Origin: an uncultured Oscillospiraceae bacterium
GTDB taxonomy: Bacteria; Bacillota; Clostridia; Oscillospirales; Oscillospiraceae
Length of the DNA stretch: 64,000 bases
Assembly (NCBI GenBank): GCA_947631865.1
Contig: CANRNF010000005.1
Span: forward strand, 1 to 64,000
Reading direction: 5' to 3'
This document shows, one piece after another, positions 1-9,603 of this stretch. How positions within the stretch are numbered: position 1 is the stretch's first letter; every line of letters starts with the position of its first letter. The notes below the pieces were generated by a model that was given only the letters and a program-made list of their open reading frames with translations, was not told the DNA's origin and did not search any database. The position numbers and the translations under genes were made by a program.

Positions 1-2
1 AG

Positions 3-80
3 CAGGCCTGCCGGGCCCACGGCGTGGAGGTCGAGCCCTTTGTGAAGGAAGTCAACGACTTCATCGCGGCGAACGCCTGA
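3..80 (+). CDS. 3' end of a truncated CDS (…HGVEVEPFVKEVNDFIAANA*), product unknown
   Basis: Open frame 3 running into TGA at 78-80, followed directly by a terminator hairpin. Confidence 0.5.
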   Translation, partial: QACRAHGVEVEPFVKEVNDFIAANA

Positions 81-88
81 GAGCAGAT

Positions 89-117
89 GCGGCGGGCTGA
101 ATGCCCGCCGCTTTTTT
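89..117 (+). terminator. Rho-independent terminator
   Basis: GCGGCGGGC-TGAAT-GCCCGCCGC followed by TTTTTT. Confidence 0.85.
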
Positions 118-124
118 ATTGCCG

Positions 125-799
125 ATGATACATCTATCACCACGCCTGGAGGCGGTGGCCCGACTGGTCCCAGAGGGGGCCAGGGCCATCGACGTGGGCA
201 CAGATCATGCCATGATCCCCGTATGGCTCGTCCAGACGGGACGATGCTCCCATGTGCTGGCCACTGACATTCGCTCCGGGCCGCTGGATAACGCCGCGGC
301 CCTCATTGAGCGCACCGGCACTGGCGGTGCTATCCGCCTTCTGCAGACCGACGGTCTTGCCGGCCTCGGACCAGATGACGGTGACACCGTTATCCTCGCC
401 GGCATGGGCGGTGAGACCATGATCAACATCCTCTCCGCAGCGCGCTGGACCGCGGAAGAGGGAATACTCCTCATACTGGAACCCCAGAGCAAGCGCAGCG
501 ACCTGCGCCGGTGGCTCATCAGCCGTGGTCACAAGATCACGTCAGAACAGCTCGCGGAGGATGCCGGGCGTGTCTATCCTATCCTGACGGTCCAGGTCGG
601 CCCGTCTCCCGCCTACAGCGAAGCAGAGCTGCACCTGGGCCGCTTGGAGCAGATCGCGGCCGACCCGCTCTTTGACCGCTGGCTCGATGCGCTGCGGGCC
701 CAGGCGGCGAAGGCCGCGCCCTTCAACTCTGATGCTGCGGCACTTGCTTGCGAATACGATAAGATTAAGGAGAGATATTGCCATGGCGACAGTAGGTGA
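125..799 (+). CDS. trmK: tRNA (adenine(22)-N1)-methyltransferase TrmK family
   Basis: MIHLSPRLEAVARLVPEGARAIDVGTDHAMIPVWLV SAM-binding start; start moved to 125 because the 101 ATG lies inside the terminator. Confidence 0.85.
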   Translation: MIHLSPRLEAVARLVPEGARAIDVGTDHAMIPVWLVQTGRCSHVLATDIRSGPLDNAAALIERTGTGGAIRLLQTDGLAGLGPDDGDTVILAGMGGETMINILSAARWTAEEGILLILEPQSKRSDLRRWLISRGHKITSEQLAEDAGRVYPILTVQVGPSPAYSEAELHLGRLEQIAADPLFDRWLDALRAQAAKAAPFNSDAAALACEYDKIKERYCHGDSR

Positions 800-1550
800 T
801 GTCTTTGCGTTTTTAGATGAGAAGGCCCCTGTGACTGGAAAAATGGACTTTGACAACGTGGGTCTGCTGGTGGGGCACAGCAGCGCGCCCGTGACGCGCA
901 TTCTGACGGCCCTGGATATCACGGACGAGGTCATCGCTGAGGCGTCGGACATAGGCGCCGAGCTCATCGTGAGCCACCATCCGCTGTTCTTTGAGCTGAA
1001 GGCCGTGTCAGACGCCTCCTGGGAGGGGCAGAGAGCCCTCTCCCTGGCTGAGAAGAGCATCGCCGCCATCTGTATGCACACCAACCTGGACGCGGCCCAC
1101 GGCGGCGTGAACGACGCGCTGATGGCCGCTCTCGGCGGCAAGGTGGAGGCTATATTGGAACCAGACACCGGTATTGGACGGATCGGCGAGCTGGACAGGG
1201 AAGTGCCTTTCTCAGAATTTTTGCCCTTTGCAAAGAGGGCGCTCGCCTCCAATGGCCTGCGCTACCATGACGCTGGCCGCCCCGTGAAGCATCTCGCCGT
1301 GTGCGGCGGCTCCGGCGGCAGTGAGATAGGCCTCGCCGCGGCGGCAGGGTGTGACACCTATGTGACGGCGGACGTGAAGTACAATCAATTCCTCGAGGCG
1401 AAACATCTGGGGCTGAACCTCATCGACGGCGACCACTTCTGCACGGAGAACGTAGTGGTGCCGGTGCTGCACCAGTGGCTCTCCCAGGCTTTCCCGGATG
1501 TTGACGTGCGTATCTCCCAGGTCCACGGCCAGACGGCGCAGTTCCTATAA
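783..1550 (+). CDS. Nif3-like dinuclear metal center hexameric protein
   Basis: MATVGDVFAFLDEKAPVTGKMDFDNVGLLVG… SHHPLFF, CMHTNLDAAHGGVND, GDHFCTE motifs; adjacent to trmK as in other Firmicutes. Confidence 0.88.
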   Translation: MATVGDVFAFLDEKAPVTGKMDFDNVGLLVGHSSAPVTRILTALDITDEVIAEASDIGAELIVSHHPLFFELKAVSDASWEGQRALSLAEKSIAAICMHTNLDAAHGGVNDALMAALGGKVEAILEPDTGIGRIGELDREVPFSEFLPFAKRALASNGLRYHDAGRPVKHLAVCGGSGGSEIGLAAAAGCDTYVTADVKYNQFLEAKHLGLNLIDGDHFCTENVVVPVLHQWLSQAFPDVDVRISQVHGQTAQFL

Positions 1551-1612
1551 AATTGTCATAAACCATCCCTCCCGGGCGTATGTTTAAGCAAACATGCCTT
1601 GGAGGGATCATT

Positions 1613-3085
1613 GTGGACAGCATCTATGAGGATATTGCCCGCAGGACGGACGGGGACATCTATCTGGGCGTCGTCGGGCCGGTGCGGACAGGAAAATCGA
1701 CCTTCATCAAGCGTTTCATGGAGACGCTGGTCATCCCCAACATCGAAAACATATACAAGAAGGAACGCGCCATCGACGAGCTCCCCCAGTCCGGCTCCGG
1801 CCGCACCGTCATGACAGCGGAGCCCAAGTTCGTGCCGGAGGAGGCCGCGGAGCTCACGCTCAGCGAGGCTGTCACGGCGAAGGTCAGGCTCATCGACTGC
1901 GTGGGCTACATGGTCCCCGGCGCGGAGGGCCTCTACGAGGACGGGGCGGAGCGGAAGGTGATGACCCCCTGGTATGACCATGAGATCACTATGACCCAGG
2001 CGGCGGAGGAGGGGACCCGGAAGGTCATCTCCGATCACTCCACCATCGGCGTCGTGCTCACCACCGACGGCAGCTTCGGCGACATCCCCCGGGAGAACTA
2101 CCTGGCCGCGGAGGAGCGAGTCATCAAGGAGCTGAAGGATATCGGCAAGCCTTTTGCCGTCATCGTGAACAGCGCTGACCCGGAGGGGGAGGAGGCCGCA
2201 GCTCTCGCGGGGCAGATCAGCATCCAATACGGCGTGCCCTGCATGGCGCTGAACTGCCAGGATCTGGACGGTAAGGACATCCACGCGGTCATGGAGGCCA
2301 TCCTCTTCCAGTTCCCCCTGCAGGAATTGTCCATATGGCTTCCCGCATGGGCGGAGGCGCTGCCGGAAGACTGTGAGCTTGTCCAATCGCTCTATGGGAT
2401 GCTCACCGACGCTGGCGAGCACATGTGTGCGTTAAAGGACGCCTATGGCTGCATGGACGCCCTCGCCGCCAGCGAGCTCATAGGCGGCGCCCGTATCTCC
2501 GCGGTCCAGCCGGGCGCCGGCACGGCCAGCGCGGTAGTGGAGCTGGAGCAGTCGCTTTATTACCGCACTATCAGCGAGCAATCCGGCTTCGAGATACAGG
2601 ACGACGGGGATCTGATGGAGCTGCTCCGGTCTTTGAAGAGCGTCAAGACGGAATACGACCACGTCCACGAGGCCCTGGAACAGGCCCGTGAGACCGGCTA
2701 CGGCATCATCATGCCCGGTCCGGAGGAGATGGAGCTGGAGGAGCCCCAGATCGTGAACAAGGCCGGCCGCTACAGCGTCCGCCTTAAAGCAGGCGCTCCT
2801 GCCATCCACTTGTTCCGCACCCATGTAGAGACGGAGGTATCTCCGGCCGTGGGCGGGGAGAAGGCGTCGGAGCAGATCGTGAGCTTCCTTCTCCAGGGCT
2901 TTGACGGGGATATCAACCGAATTTGGGAGTCCAATATCTTTGGCAAATCCCTCTACGATATCGCCGAGGAGGGACTTACCACAAAGCTCCAGCACATGCC
3001 CGCTTCGGCCCGGAACCGGCTTCGGTCCACCATCCAAAAGCTGGTGAACGACGGGGGCACGCGGCTCATCTGCATCGTGCTTTAA
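1613..3085 (+). CDS. spoIVA: Stage IV sporulation protein A
   Basis: VDSIYEDIARRTDGDIYLGVVGPVRTGKSTFIKRFMETLVIPNI typical SpoIVA N-terminus with Walker A; GTG start after GGAGGG. Confidence 0.93.
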   Translation: MDSIYEDIARRTDGDIYLGVVGPVRTGKSTFIKRFMETLVIPNIENIYKKERAIDELPQSGSGRTVMTAEPKFVPEEAAELTLSEAVTAKVRLIDCVGYMVPGAEGLYEDGAERKVMTPWYDHEITMTQAAEEGTRKVISDHSTIGVVLTTDGSFGDIPRENYLAAEERVIKELKDIGKPFAVIVNSADPEGEEAAALAGQISIQYGVPCMALNCQDLDGKDIHAVMEAILFQFPLQELSIWLPAWAEALPEDCELVQSLYGMLTDAGEHMCALKDAYGCMDALAASELIGGARISAVQPGAGTASAVVELEQSLYYRTISEQSGFEIQDDGDLMELLRSLKSVKTEYDHVHEALEQARETGYGIIMPGPEEMELEEPQIVNKAGRYSVRLKAGAPAIHLFRTHVETEVSPAVGGEKASEQIVSFLLQGFDGDINRIWESNIFGKSLYDIAEEGLTTKLQHMPASARNRLRSTIQKLVNDGGTRLICIVL

Positions 3086-3102
3086 CTATTGCGCGAACAC
3101 CT

Positions 3103-3147
3103 GAAAACGAGGTATAATGCCATTAGGCATGATGCCTCGTTTTTCCA
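3103..3147 (+). terminator. Probable terminator downstream of spoIVA
   Basis: AACGAGG…TGCC-ATTA-GGCA…CCTCGTTTTT imperfect stem and T run. Confidence 0.6.
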
Positions 3148-3213
3148 TATTTCAACACCATGCGTCAGAATAGATGTCCCATCCGGCTCATACTCTTTCA
3201 TGAGGTGGGCAGG

Positions 3214-3921
3214 ATGAGCGAAAAAAGCTGGATAAAATGGTGGTACCCTCTGCTAGTGGTGGTGTTTCTCGCGATAGTGGCACTGGCCGGACAGGGTGAC
3301 ACGGAAATAACGGAGGCCCAGGCGCTGCCGCCGGTGCTGGTCATCGACCCTGGCCACGGCGGCGCTGATGGCGGCGCGGTGGCTGCCGACGGCACAAAGG
3401 AAAGCGGCATCAACCTGGATATAGCTCTGCGGCTGCGGGCTTTGGCCCAGTTCTGGGGCGTGGAGACGGTCATGACCCGGGAAAGCGAAGATATAGCCTA
3501 CCCGGACAGCGCCGGCTCTATCGCGGCCAAAAAGGTGGCGGACCAGCACGCCAGAGTGGGACTTGTGAACAACACCCCCGGTGCGATGCTCCTCAGCATC
3601 CACCAGAACAACTATCCAGCCGCGGCGCCTCACGGCATCCAAGTCTTTTACGGTAAGACCGACGGCGGCAAAGACCTGGCAGAGATCGCCCAGGGGAACC
3701 TGACGGCACTGCTGTGCCCGGATAACCGCCGTCTGGCTGTCCCCATCGACAGGGATATCTACCTGATGAAGAACGTGGACTGCCCGGCGGTGCTGGTGGA
3801 GTGCGGTTTTCTCTCCAACCCCGGCGATCTGGGCAAGCTGAAAACGGATACATACAGAATGGAACTGGCAGCGGTGCTGCTGGGCTCCTATCTGCAATAC
3901 ATAAGAGGTACGATGACATGA
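3214..3921 (+). CDS. cwlD: N-acetylmuramoyl-L-alanine amidase, CwlD-like (germination specific)
   Basis: VLVIDPGHGGADGGAVAADGTKESGINLDIALRL, SIHQNNY, VLVECGFLSNPGD; single N-terminal TM. Confidence 0.82.
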   Translation: MSEKSWIKWWYPLLVVVFLAIVALAGQGDTEITEAQALPPVLVIDPGHGGADGGAVAADGTKESGINLDIALRLRALAQFWGVETVMTRESEDIAYPDSAGSIAAKKVADQHARVGLVNNTPGAMLLSIHQNNYPAAAPHGIQVFYGKTDGGKDLAEIAQGNLTALLCPDNRRLAVPIDRDIYLMKNVDCPAVLVECGFLSNPGDLGKLKTDTYRMELAAVLLGSYLQYIRGTMT

Positions 3922-5270
3922 AGGCGTCAAAAAGCGTGTTTTACTGCTCCGCCTGCGGCTACGAGACATCCCGCTGGCAGGGCCAATGCCCAAGCTGCCG
4001 GGCTTGGAACACCCTGGTGGAGGCCCCGGCGGAGCAAAAAGCTGCAGAGAAGGTCCGGCCCATACGGCGGGCCATGCCCAAGAGACTCCGGGAGCTGGAT
4101 GACAGCGACGAGCTGCGGTTTTCCACCGGTATCCATGAGCTGGACCGGGTCCTGGGCGGCGGCGCCGTGCGGGGTTCCATCGTCCTGTTCGGCGGCGCGC
4201 CGGGCATCGGCAAATCCACGCTCCTGCTGCAGGCCTGCGGCTCCATTGCCCCGGAGGAGACCATCCTCTATGTGACCGGCGAGGAGAGCGAGCACCAGCT
4301 GAAAATGCGTGCCCAGCGCCTGGGCGTGGACCGGGACGCCCTGCACGTGCTGGCGGGAACGGACATCAACGACGTGATAGCCGCCATCGAGGACCTGGGA
4401 CCCCAGATCGTCATCGTGGACTCCATCCAGACCGTGTACGACCCCAATATGACTACGGCTCCCGGCAGCGTGGGACAGGTGAAGCAGTGCGCCATGGAGA
4501 TCATGCAGCTGGCCAAATCTTCCGGCTTCACCGCTTTCGTGGTGGGGCACGTCAATAAGGAGGGCGCCATCGCCGGTCCCAAGGTATTGGAGCACATGGT
4601 GGACTGCGTGCTGTACTTTGAGGGCGACGGAAGCCTCAGCTACCGCATTTTGCGGGCGGAAAAGAACCGCTTTGGCTCCACCAACGAGATCGGCGTTTTT
4701 GAGATGCGCCGGGAGGGCCTGCGGGAGGTGCCCAACCCCTCGGAGGTCATGCTGGCCGGCCGTCCTGTGGGCGTGCCCGGCACCTGCGTGGCGTGTGTGA
4801 TGGAGGGCAGCCGCCCCATCCTGGCAGAGGTGCAGGCCCTGGTGACGCCTACGGGCTTTTCCGCCGCCCGGCGCACTTCCAATGGCTTTGATTACAACCG
4901 GCTGTATCTGCTGCTGGCCGTGCTGGAAAAGCGGGGCGGCATGAACGTGAGCTCCTGCGACGCCTATATCAATATCGTTGGCGGCCTCACGCTGGACGAA
5001 CCTGCCGCGGATCTGGCCGCCTGCCTCGCCATCGCCTCCAGCTTCCGGGATATGCCCCTGCCGGACAAGCTGGCCGCGGTGGGGGAGGTGGGCCTCACCG
5101 GAGAGATCCGCGCCGTTCAGGCACTGGACCAGCGCCTTTCCGAGATCGCCCGGTTGGGCTTCACCCAGTGCGTGATCCCCTCCCGGATCCGGGGTGAACT
5201 GAAGCCGCCTAAAGGGCTGGAGCTCATCTACGTGAAGACCCTGCGGGAAGCTGTGGAGAAAACGCTGTGA
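3918..5270 (+). CDS. radA: DNA repair protein RadA
   Basis: YCSACGYETSRWQGQCPSC zinc finger, GGAPGIGKSTLLLQ Walker A, KNRFGST RadA motif. Confidence 0.95.
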   Translation: MKASKSVFYCSACGYETSRWQGQCPSCRAWNTLVEAPAEQKAAEKVRPIRRAMPKRLRELDDSDELRFSTGIHELDRVLGGGAVRGSIVLFGGAPGIGKSTLLLQACGSIAPEETILYVTGEESEHQLKMRAQRLGVDRDALHVLAGTDINDVIAAIEDLGPQIVIVDSIQTVYDPNMTTAPGSVGQVKQCAMEIMQLAKSSGFTAFVVGHVNKEGAIAGPKVLEHMVDCVLYFEGDGSLSYRILRAEKNRFGSTNEIGVFEMRREGLREVPNPSEVMLAGRPVGVPGTCVACVMEGSRPILAEVQALVTPTGFSAARRTSNGFDYNRLYLLLAVLEKRGGMNVSSCDAYINIVGGLTLDEPAADLAACLAIASSFRDMPLPDKLAAVGEVGLTGEIRAVQALDQRLSEIARLGFTQCVIPSRIRGELKPPKGLELIYVKTLREAVEKTL

Positions 5271-5959
5271 CGCTCCTGATAGGGAAGAGGTACGAGCCGA
5301 TATTGGCCCAAAGCCTTGCGTGCCAAGGGATAGAAGTTCTTTGGCTCCCGGATAACAAGGACGTAGACCCACGACTTGCGGGGCACGCGGACCTGTCCGT
5401 ATTCGTCTCCGACGGCCGCGTGGTGGCGGCAAAGGGGATATATCCTTCTATTGTTAACTTTTTGACTAATAGGGGATATACGGTGACAAAAGCCCAGCGG
5501 GAGCAGGGACCGGTCTATCCCAGGGACGCGGGGCTGTGCGTGTGCGCCATGGGGGAATACACGATTTATGACCCTGCAACCATAGACCCGGCGGTCATGC
5601 CGCTGCTGTGCGGCAGACCGGTCCATGTGAACCAAGGCTACGCCCGCTGCGCTGCGGCGATCGTAGACGACCATTCCATCATTACGTCGGACGCTGGCGT
5701 CTCCAGAGCCGCGAAAAACGCCGGGATGGATGTGCTGCTCATCGAGCCGGGCCACATAGATCTGGACGGATACGACTATGGATTCATCGGCGGCGCGTCA
5801 TTTAAAATAAATAGTAATACAGTAGCGTTCACCGGAAATCTGGACGGACATCCGGACGAGGGACGTATTTATGATTTTCTCGCCGCCCACGGGCAGAAAG
5901 CCCTGATCCTGACGGACAGGCCCATATTCGATATAGGCGGCGCCATAGCCCTCCCCTAA
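5267..5959 (+). CDS. DUF6873-like protein of unknown function
   Basis: 230 aa ORF with good coding structure (GFIGGASFKINSNTVAFTGNLDGHPDEGRIYDFL…); overlaps radA stop; family assignment from recall. Confidence 0.6.
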   Translation: MTLLIGKRYEPILAQSLACQGIEVLWLPDNKDVDPRLAGHADLSVFVSDGRVVAAKGIYPSIVNFLTNRGYTVTKAQREQGPVYPRDAGLCVCAMGEYTIYDPATIDPAVMPLLCGRPVHVNQGYARCAAAIVDDHSIITSDAGVSRAAKNAGMDVLLIEPGHIDLDGYDYGFIGGASFKINSNTVAFTGNLDGHPDEGRIYDFLAAHGQKALILTDRPIFDIGGAIALP

Positions 5960-5992
5960 ATTCGGCATAATATTAATTATGCCGAATTTTTA
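5958..5992 (+). terminator. Rho-independent terminator
   Basis: AAATTCGGCATAAT-ATTA-ATTATGCCGAATTTTTAG. Confidence 0.85.
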
Positions 5993-6060
5993 GTGTATTT
6001 TGCCTATAGACAAGCCCTGTCCCTCTCTGCTATTATATTGCATTGTTGGAGGGCTTTTCC

Positions 6061-7035
6061 ATGAGCTATCAGACCGAGGCGCCGCGGGTGCTGCGGGAAT
6101 TTCTCGTGTACCACGACACCATCAAGGGACAATCGAAAAAAACGGTGGATTCCTATTTCATGGATCTGCGGACCTTTACCCGGTATCTCTATATTTCCCG
6201 GGACATGGTCCCCCGTGACACGCCCCTGGAAGACGTGGATATCCGGGGTGCGGACCTGGACTTCTACGGCTCTGTGACATTGGCGGAGGTCTATGACTTT
6301 TTGGCCTACCTTTCCCGCGACCGGGAGTTGAACGCGGCGTCCCGGGCGCGGATGATCACCAGCCTGAAGGGGTTTTACCGGTACCTCACCGTGAAGACGA
6401 AGCAGCTCACGGAAAACCCCGTCCAGGACCTGGACGCGCCCAAACTGAAAAAGACCCTTCCCCACTACCTGACCCTGGATGAGAGCCGCAGGCTCCTGAA
6501 CGCTGTGGACGGGAAAAACGCCGAGCGCGACTACTGCATCCTCTGCCTGTTTTTGAACTGCGGCCTTCGTATCTCCGAGATGGTGGGCCTGAACCTCACG
6601 GACATCCGTCAGGACAGCCTTCTCATCCACGGCAAAGGCAGCAAGGAGCGCGTGGTCTACTTAAACCCCGCCAGCACAAAGGCACTGAATGACTGGCTGC
6701 TTGTCCGGAAGGATATACCTACAGCGGACAAAAACGCTGTTTTTCTCTCCAACCGGCGGACACGTATGAGCGTGGACGCAGTGCAGGTGATGGTCCACAA
6801 GACCCTCCTGAAGGCAGGTCTGGACGCCAGCCATATCTCCCCCCATAAGCTGCGCCACACGGCGGCTACCCTGATGCTCCAAAACGGCGTGGATGTGCGC
6901 ACGCTCCAGGAGGTCTTGGGCCATGAGAACCTGAACACCACCCAGATCTACACCCACATCGCCAACGCGGAGCTGAAAAAGGCCGCGGCGGCCAATCCCC
7001 TGGGGGATTTTACACCGAAAGACACGGAGGAATGA
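6061..7035 (+). CDS. Tyrosine recombinase, XerC/XerD type
   Basis: C-terminal GLRISEM…HKLRHTAATLMLQNGVDVRTLQEVLGHENLNTTQIYTHI catalytic R-H-R-H-Y motifs. Confidence 0.92.
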   Translation: MSYQTEAPRVLREFLVYHDTIKGQSKKTVDSYFMDLRTFTRYLYISRDMVPRDTPLEDVDIRGADLDFYGSVTLAEVYDFLAYLSRDRELNAASRARMITSLKGFYRYLTVKTKQLTENPVQDLDAPKLKKTLPHYLTLDESRRLLNAVDGKNAERDYCILCLFLNCGLRISEMVGLNLTDIRQDSLLIHGKGSKERVVYLNPASTKALNDWLLVRKDIPTADKNAVFLSNRRTRMSVDAVQVMVHKTLLKAGLDASHISPHKLRHTAATLMLQNGVDVRTLQEVLGHENLNTTQIYTHIANAELKKAAAANPLGDFTPKDTEE

Positions 7036-7041
7036 TCGAAC

Positions 7042-8442
7042 ATGGTATTTTCCAGCATCCTCTTCATGTTCCTATATCTGCCCGTAGTCCTGGCGGTGTA
7101 TTACATCTGCCCTGTCCGCTGGCGGAACTTGTGGCTGTTCGCCGTGAACCTGGTGTTCTATGGCTGGGGCGAGCCTGTCTATATCCTGTTGATGCTTTTT
7201 TCCATCTGCATCAACTATGTGAGCGGCCTTCTCATCGGCCGGTATCTGCCTGACGCCCGGCCAAAGGCCAAGCGGGTGCTCATCGTCAACACGGTCCTGA
7301 ACTTAGGGCTGCTGTTCTTCTTCAAGTACTTCGATCTGGTGGCGGAGACCCTGAGTATGATACCCGGCGTGGATATCCCCACCTTGGGTCTGGCGCTCCG
7401 CATCGGCATCTCCTTCTACACCTTCCAGACCATGAGCTACCCCATCGACATGTACCGGGGCGATGGGCACGTGCAGCGCAACTTCATCAAGTTCGGCACA
7501 TTCGTGGCCCTGTTTCCCCAGCTCATCGCCGGCCCTATCGTCCGCTACAAGGACATCGCCGACCAGCTGGACGAGCGGCACGAGACCCTGGACAAGTTCG
7601 CCTCCGGCGTGGAACGGTTCATCGTGGGCCTGGCCAAAAAGGTGCTCATCGCCAACAATGTGGGCATGCTCTGGGACGTATACGCCAACACCCCCGCCTC
7701 GGAGCTCACCTTCGCCGGAGCCTGGATGGCGGCCATCGCCTTCTCCCTGCAGATCTACTTCGACTTCTCCGGCTACTCCGACATGGCCATTGGCCTTGGC
7801 CGGATGCTGGGCTTCGAGTTTTTGGAAAACTTCAACTACCCCTATATCTCCCGCACGGTAACGGAGTTCTGGCGCCGCTGGCATATGAGCCTGGGCACCT
7901 GGTTTAGGGACTACGTGTATATCCCTCTGGGCGGGAGCCGGAAGGGTCTGCCCCGGCAGATGCTGAATCTGCTGATCGTCTGGTCCCTCACGGGCTTGTG
8001 GCACGGGGCCAGCTGGACATTCCTCTTCTGGGGCCTATACTACGCCTTCTTCCTCATCCTGGAGAAGATGTTCCTGCTGAAATGGCTGGACAAGCTCCCC
8101 CGGTTCGTGGGCCATATCTATACACTGCTCATCGCTATCTCCGGCTGGGTCATCTTCCAGCAGACCAGCGTGGGCCAGACGATGGTATTCTTCCGGGCCA
8201 TGTACGGCTTCGGCCAGGCGGGCTTCATCGCCGGAAAAGACCTGTATTATCTTGCCGGGTTCGGCGCGGTGCTCCTCATAGGCTGTGCCGCCAGCCTGCC
8301 GGTGGGCCGGGACCTGTTCAAAAAACTGCCCGAAAAGCTCCGGGCCGTGGCCGCGCCGGTGCTCATCGCCCTGGTGCTGGTGGTATCCACCGCGTATCTG
8401 GTGGACTCCACCTATAACCCCTTCCTCTACTTCCGCTTCTGA
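7042..8442 (+). CDS. MBOAT family O-acyltransferase (AlgI-like)
   Basis: Multi-TM; SFYTFQTMSYPIDMYRG, FWRRWHMSLGTWFRDYVYIPLGG, GLWHGASW MBOAT motifs. Confidence 0.92.
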   Translation: MVFSSILFMFLYLPVVLAVYYICPVRWRNLWLFAVNLVFYGWGEPVYILLMLFSICINYVSGLLIGRYLPDARPKAKRVLIVNTVLNLGLLFFFKYFDLVAETLSMIPGVDIPTLGLALRIGISFYTFQTMSYPIDMYRGDGHVQRNFIKFGTFVALFPQLIAGPIVRYKDIADQLDERHETLDKFASGVERFIVGLAKKVLIANNVGMLWDVYANTPASELTFAGAWMAAIAFSLQIYFDFSGYSDMAIGLGRMLGFEFLENFNYPYISRTVTEFWRRWHMSLGTWFRDYVYIPLGGSRKGLPRQMLNLLIVWSLTGLWHGASWTFLFWGLYYAFFLILEKMFLLKWLDKLPRFVGHIYTLLIAISGWVIFQQTSVGQTMVFFRAMYGFGQAGFIAGKDLYYLAGFGAVLLIGCAASLPVGRDLFKKLPEKLRAVAAPVLIALVLVVSTAYLVDSTYNPFLYFRF

Positions 8443-8452
8443 GGTGAACGCT

Positions 8453-9601
8453 ATGCAGAAAGCAGCGAAGATCGCCGTGCTCGTGGTGTTTCTGGGCTTC
8501 ATCGGCGCGTTTTTCATCCTCAATATCGCCCTGCCGGACGTGGAATTCTCCCAGCAGGAGAACCGGTATCTGCAGATGCTGCCGGACTTCTCCTTCCGGG
8601 CCCTGTTCGATGGGGATTTCACCTCCGATTTCGAAAGCTATACCACCGACCAATTCGCCTTTCGGGATACCTGGACGGCCCTGAAGGCCCGGTGTGAGCT
8701 CCTCTCCGGCAAGAAGGAGAACAACGACGTGTTCTACTGCGGGAATGATACCCTTATCACCCGCTTTACCGCGCCTTCTGACGAGGAGATCGACGAAAAG
8801 ATGGTGTTTGTCAACGCGCTGGCGGAGCAGAGCGAGATACCCGTCTACTTCGGCCTCATCCCCGGCGCGTCGGATATCAACGCCTCCCTCCTGCCGGAGA
8901 ATGCCCCCTGCGACAGCCAGCAGGCGGTGATAGACCGGGCTTACAGCGAGAGCAAGGCCGTGAATATAGACTTCTCCTCCGCGCTGCGGGCCCACAGCGG
9001 CGAGTATATCTTTTACCGCACGGATCACCACTGGACCAGCCTTGGCGCGTTCTACGGCTACGAGGCGATCTGTGAGGCCATGGGCCTTCCCGCCCCCTCC
9101 CTGTCCGACTACGACCGCCAGGTGGTCACGGATCAGTTCTACGGGACCACCTACTCCTCCTCCGGCTTCGCCTGGGTGCGGCCCGACGAGATAGAGACAT
9201 TCGTCCCGGACGACGGCACCGTGACTGTAATGAGCTACGAGGGCGTGCAGACCAGCGAGGGCCCCCTCTATGACACATCCTATCTGGACGTAAAGGACAA
9301 GTACTCCATGTTCCTGGGTGGGGTCTCCCCTCTCCGTTCCATCGAGACAGGCCGCGACGGGCCCCGGCTGCTCATCGTCCGGGACTCCTATTCCGACAGC
9401 CTGGCTCCCTTCCTGCTGGAAAACTTTTCCCGGGTGGACCTGATGGACCTTCGGTACTACCGAAGCGACCTATATCACTACGCCTTGGACAACGATTTTG
9501 ATATGATATTGGTGCTCTATAGCGTGAGCAATTTCTCCACAGACAACAACCTGTTCCTGCTGAAGCCCGCCATACTGACGCCCATAGGGGAGGAATTCTG
9601 A
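8453..9601 (+). CDS. DHHW/AlgX-like SGNH-fold protein, probable polysaccharide acetylation partner
   Basis: N-terminal TM, YRTDHHWTSLGAFYGYEA (DHHW) and RDSYSDSLAPFL motifs; directly after MBOAT gene. Confidence 0.85.
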   Translation: MQKAAKIAVLVVFLGFIGAFFILNIALPDVEFSQQENRYLQMLPDFSFRALFDGDFTSDFESYTTDQFAFRDTWTALKARCELLSGKKENNDVFYCGNDTLITRFTAPSDEEIDEKMVFVNALAEQSEIPVYFGLIPGASDINASLLPENAPCDSQQAVIDRAYSESKAVNIDFSSALRAHSGEYIFYRTDHHWTSLGAFYGYEAICEAMGLPAPSLSDYDRQVVTDQFYGTTYSSSGFAWVRPDEIETFVPDDGTVTVMSYEGVQTSEGPLYDTSYLDVKDKYSMFLGGVSPLRSIETGRDGPRLLIVRDSYSDSLAPFLLENFSRVDLMDLRYYRSDLYHYALDNDFDMILVLYSVSNFSTDNNLFLLKPAILTPIGEEF

Positions 9602-9603
9602 CC

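Noticed and set aside
101-124. ATG at 101 as the start of trmK
   Set aside because: It lies inside the terminator hairpin/T run; the in-frame ATG at 125 gives the canonical MIHLSPRL start.
6061-7035. Tyrosine recombinase as an integrase marking a mobile element
   Set aside because: No attachment repeats, phage genes, tRNA or composition shift around it; it looks like a chromosomal XerC/D-type gene.
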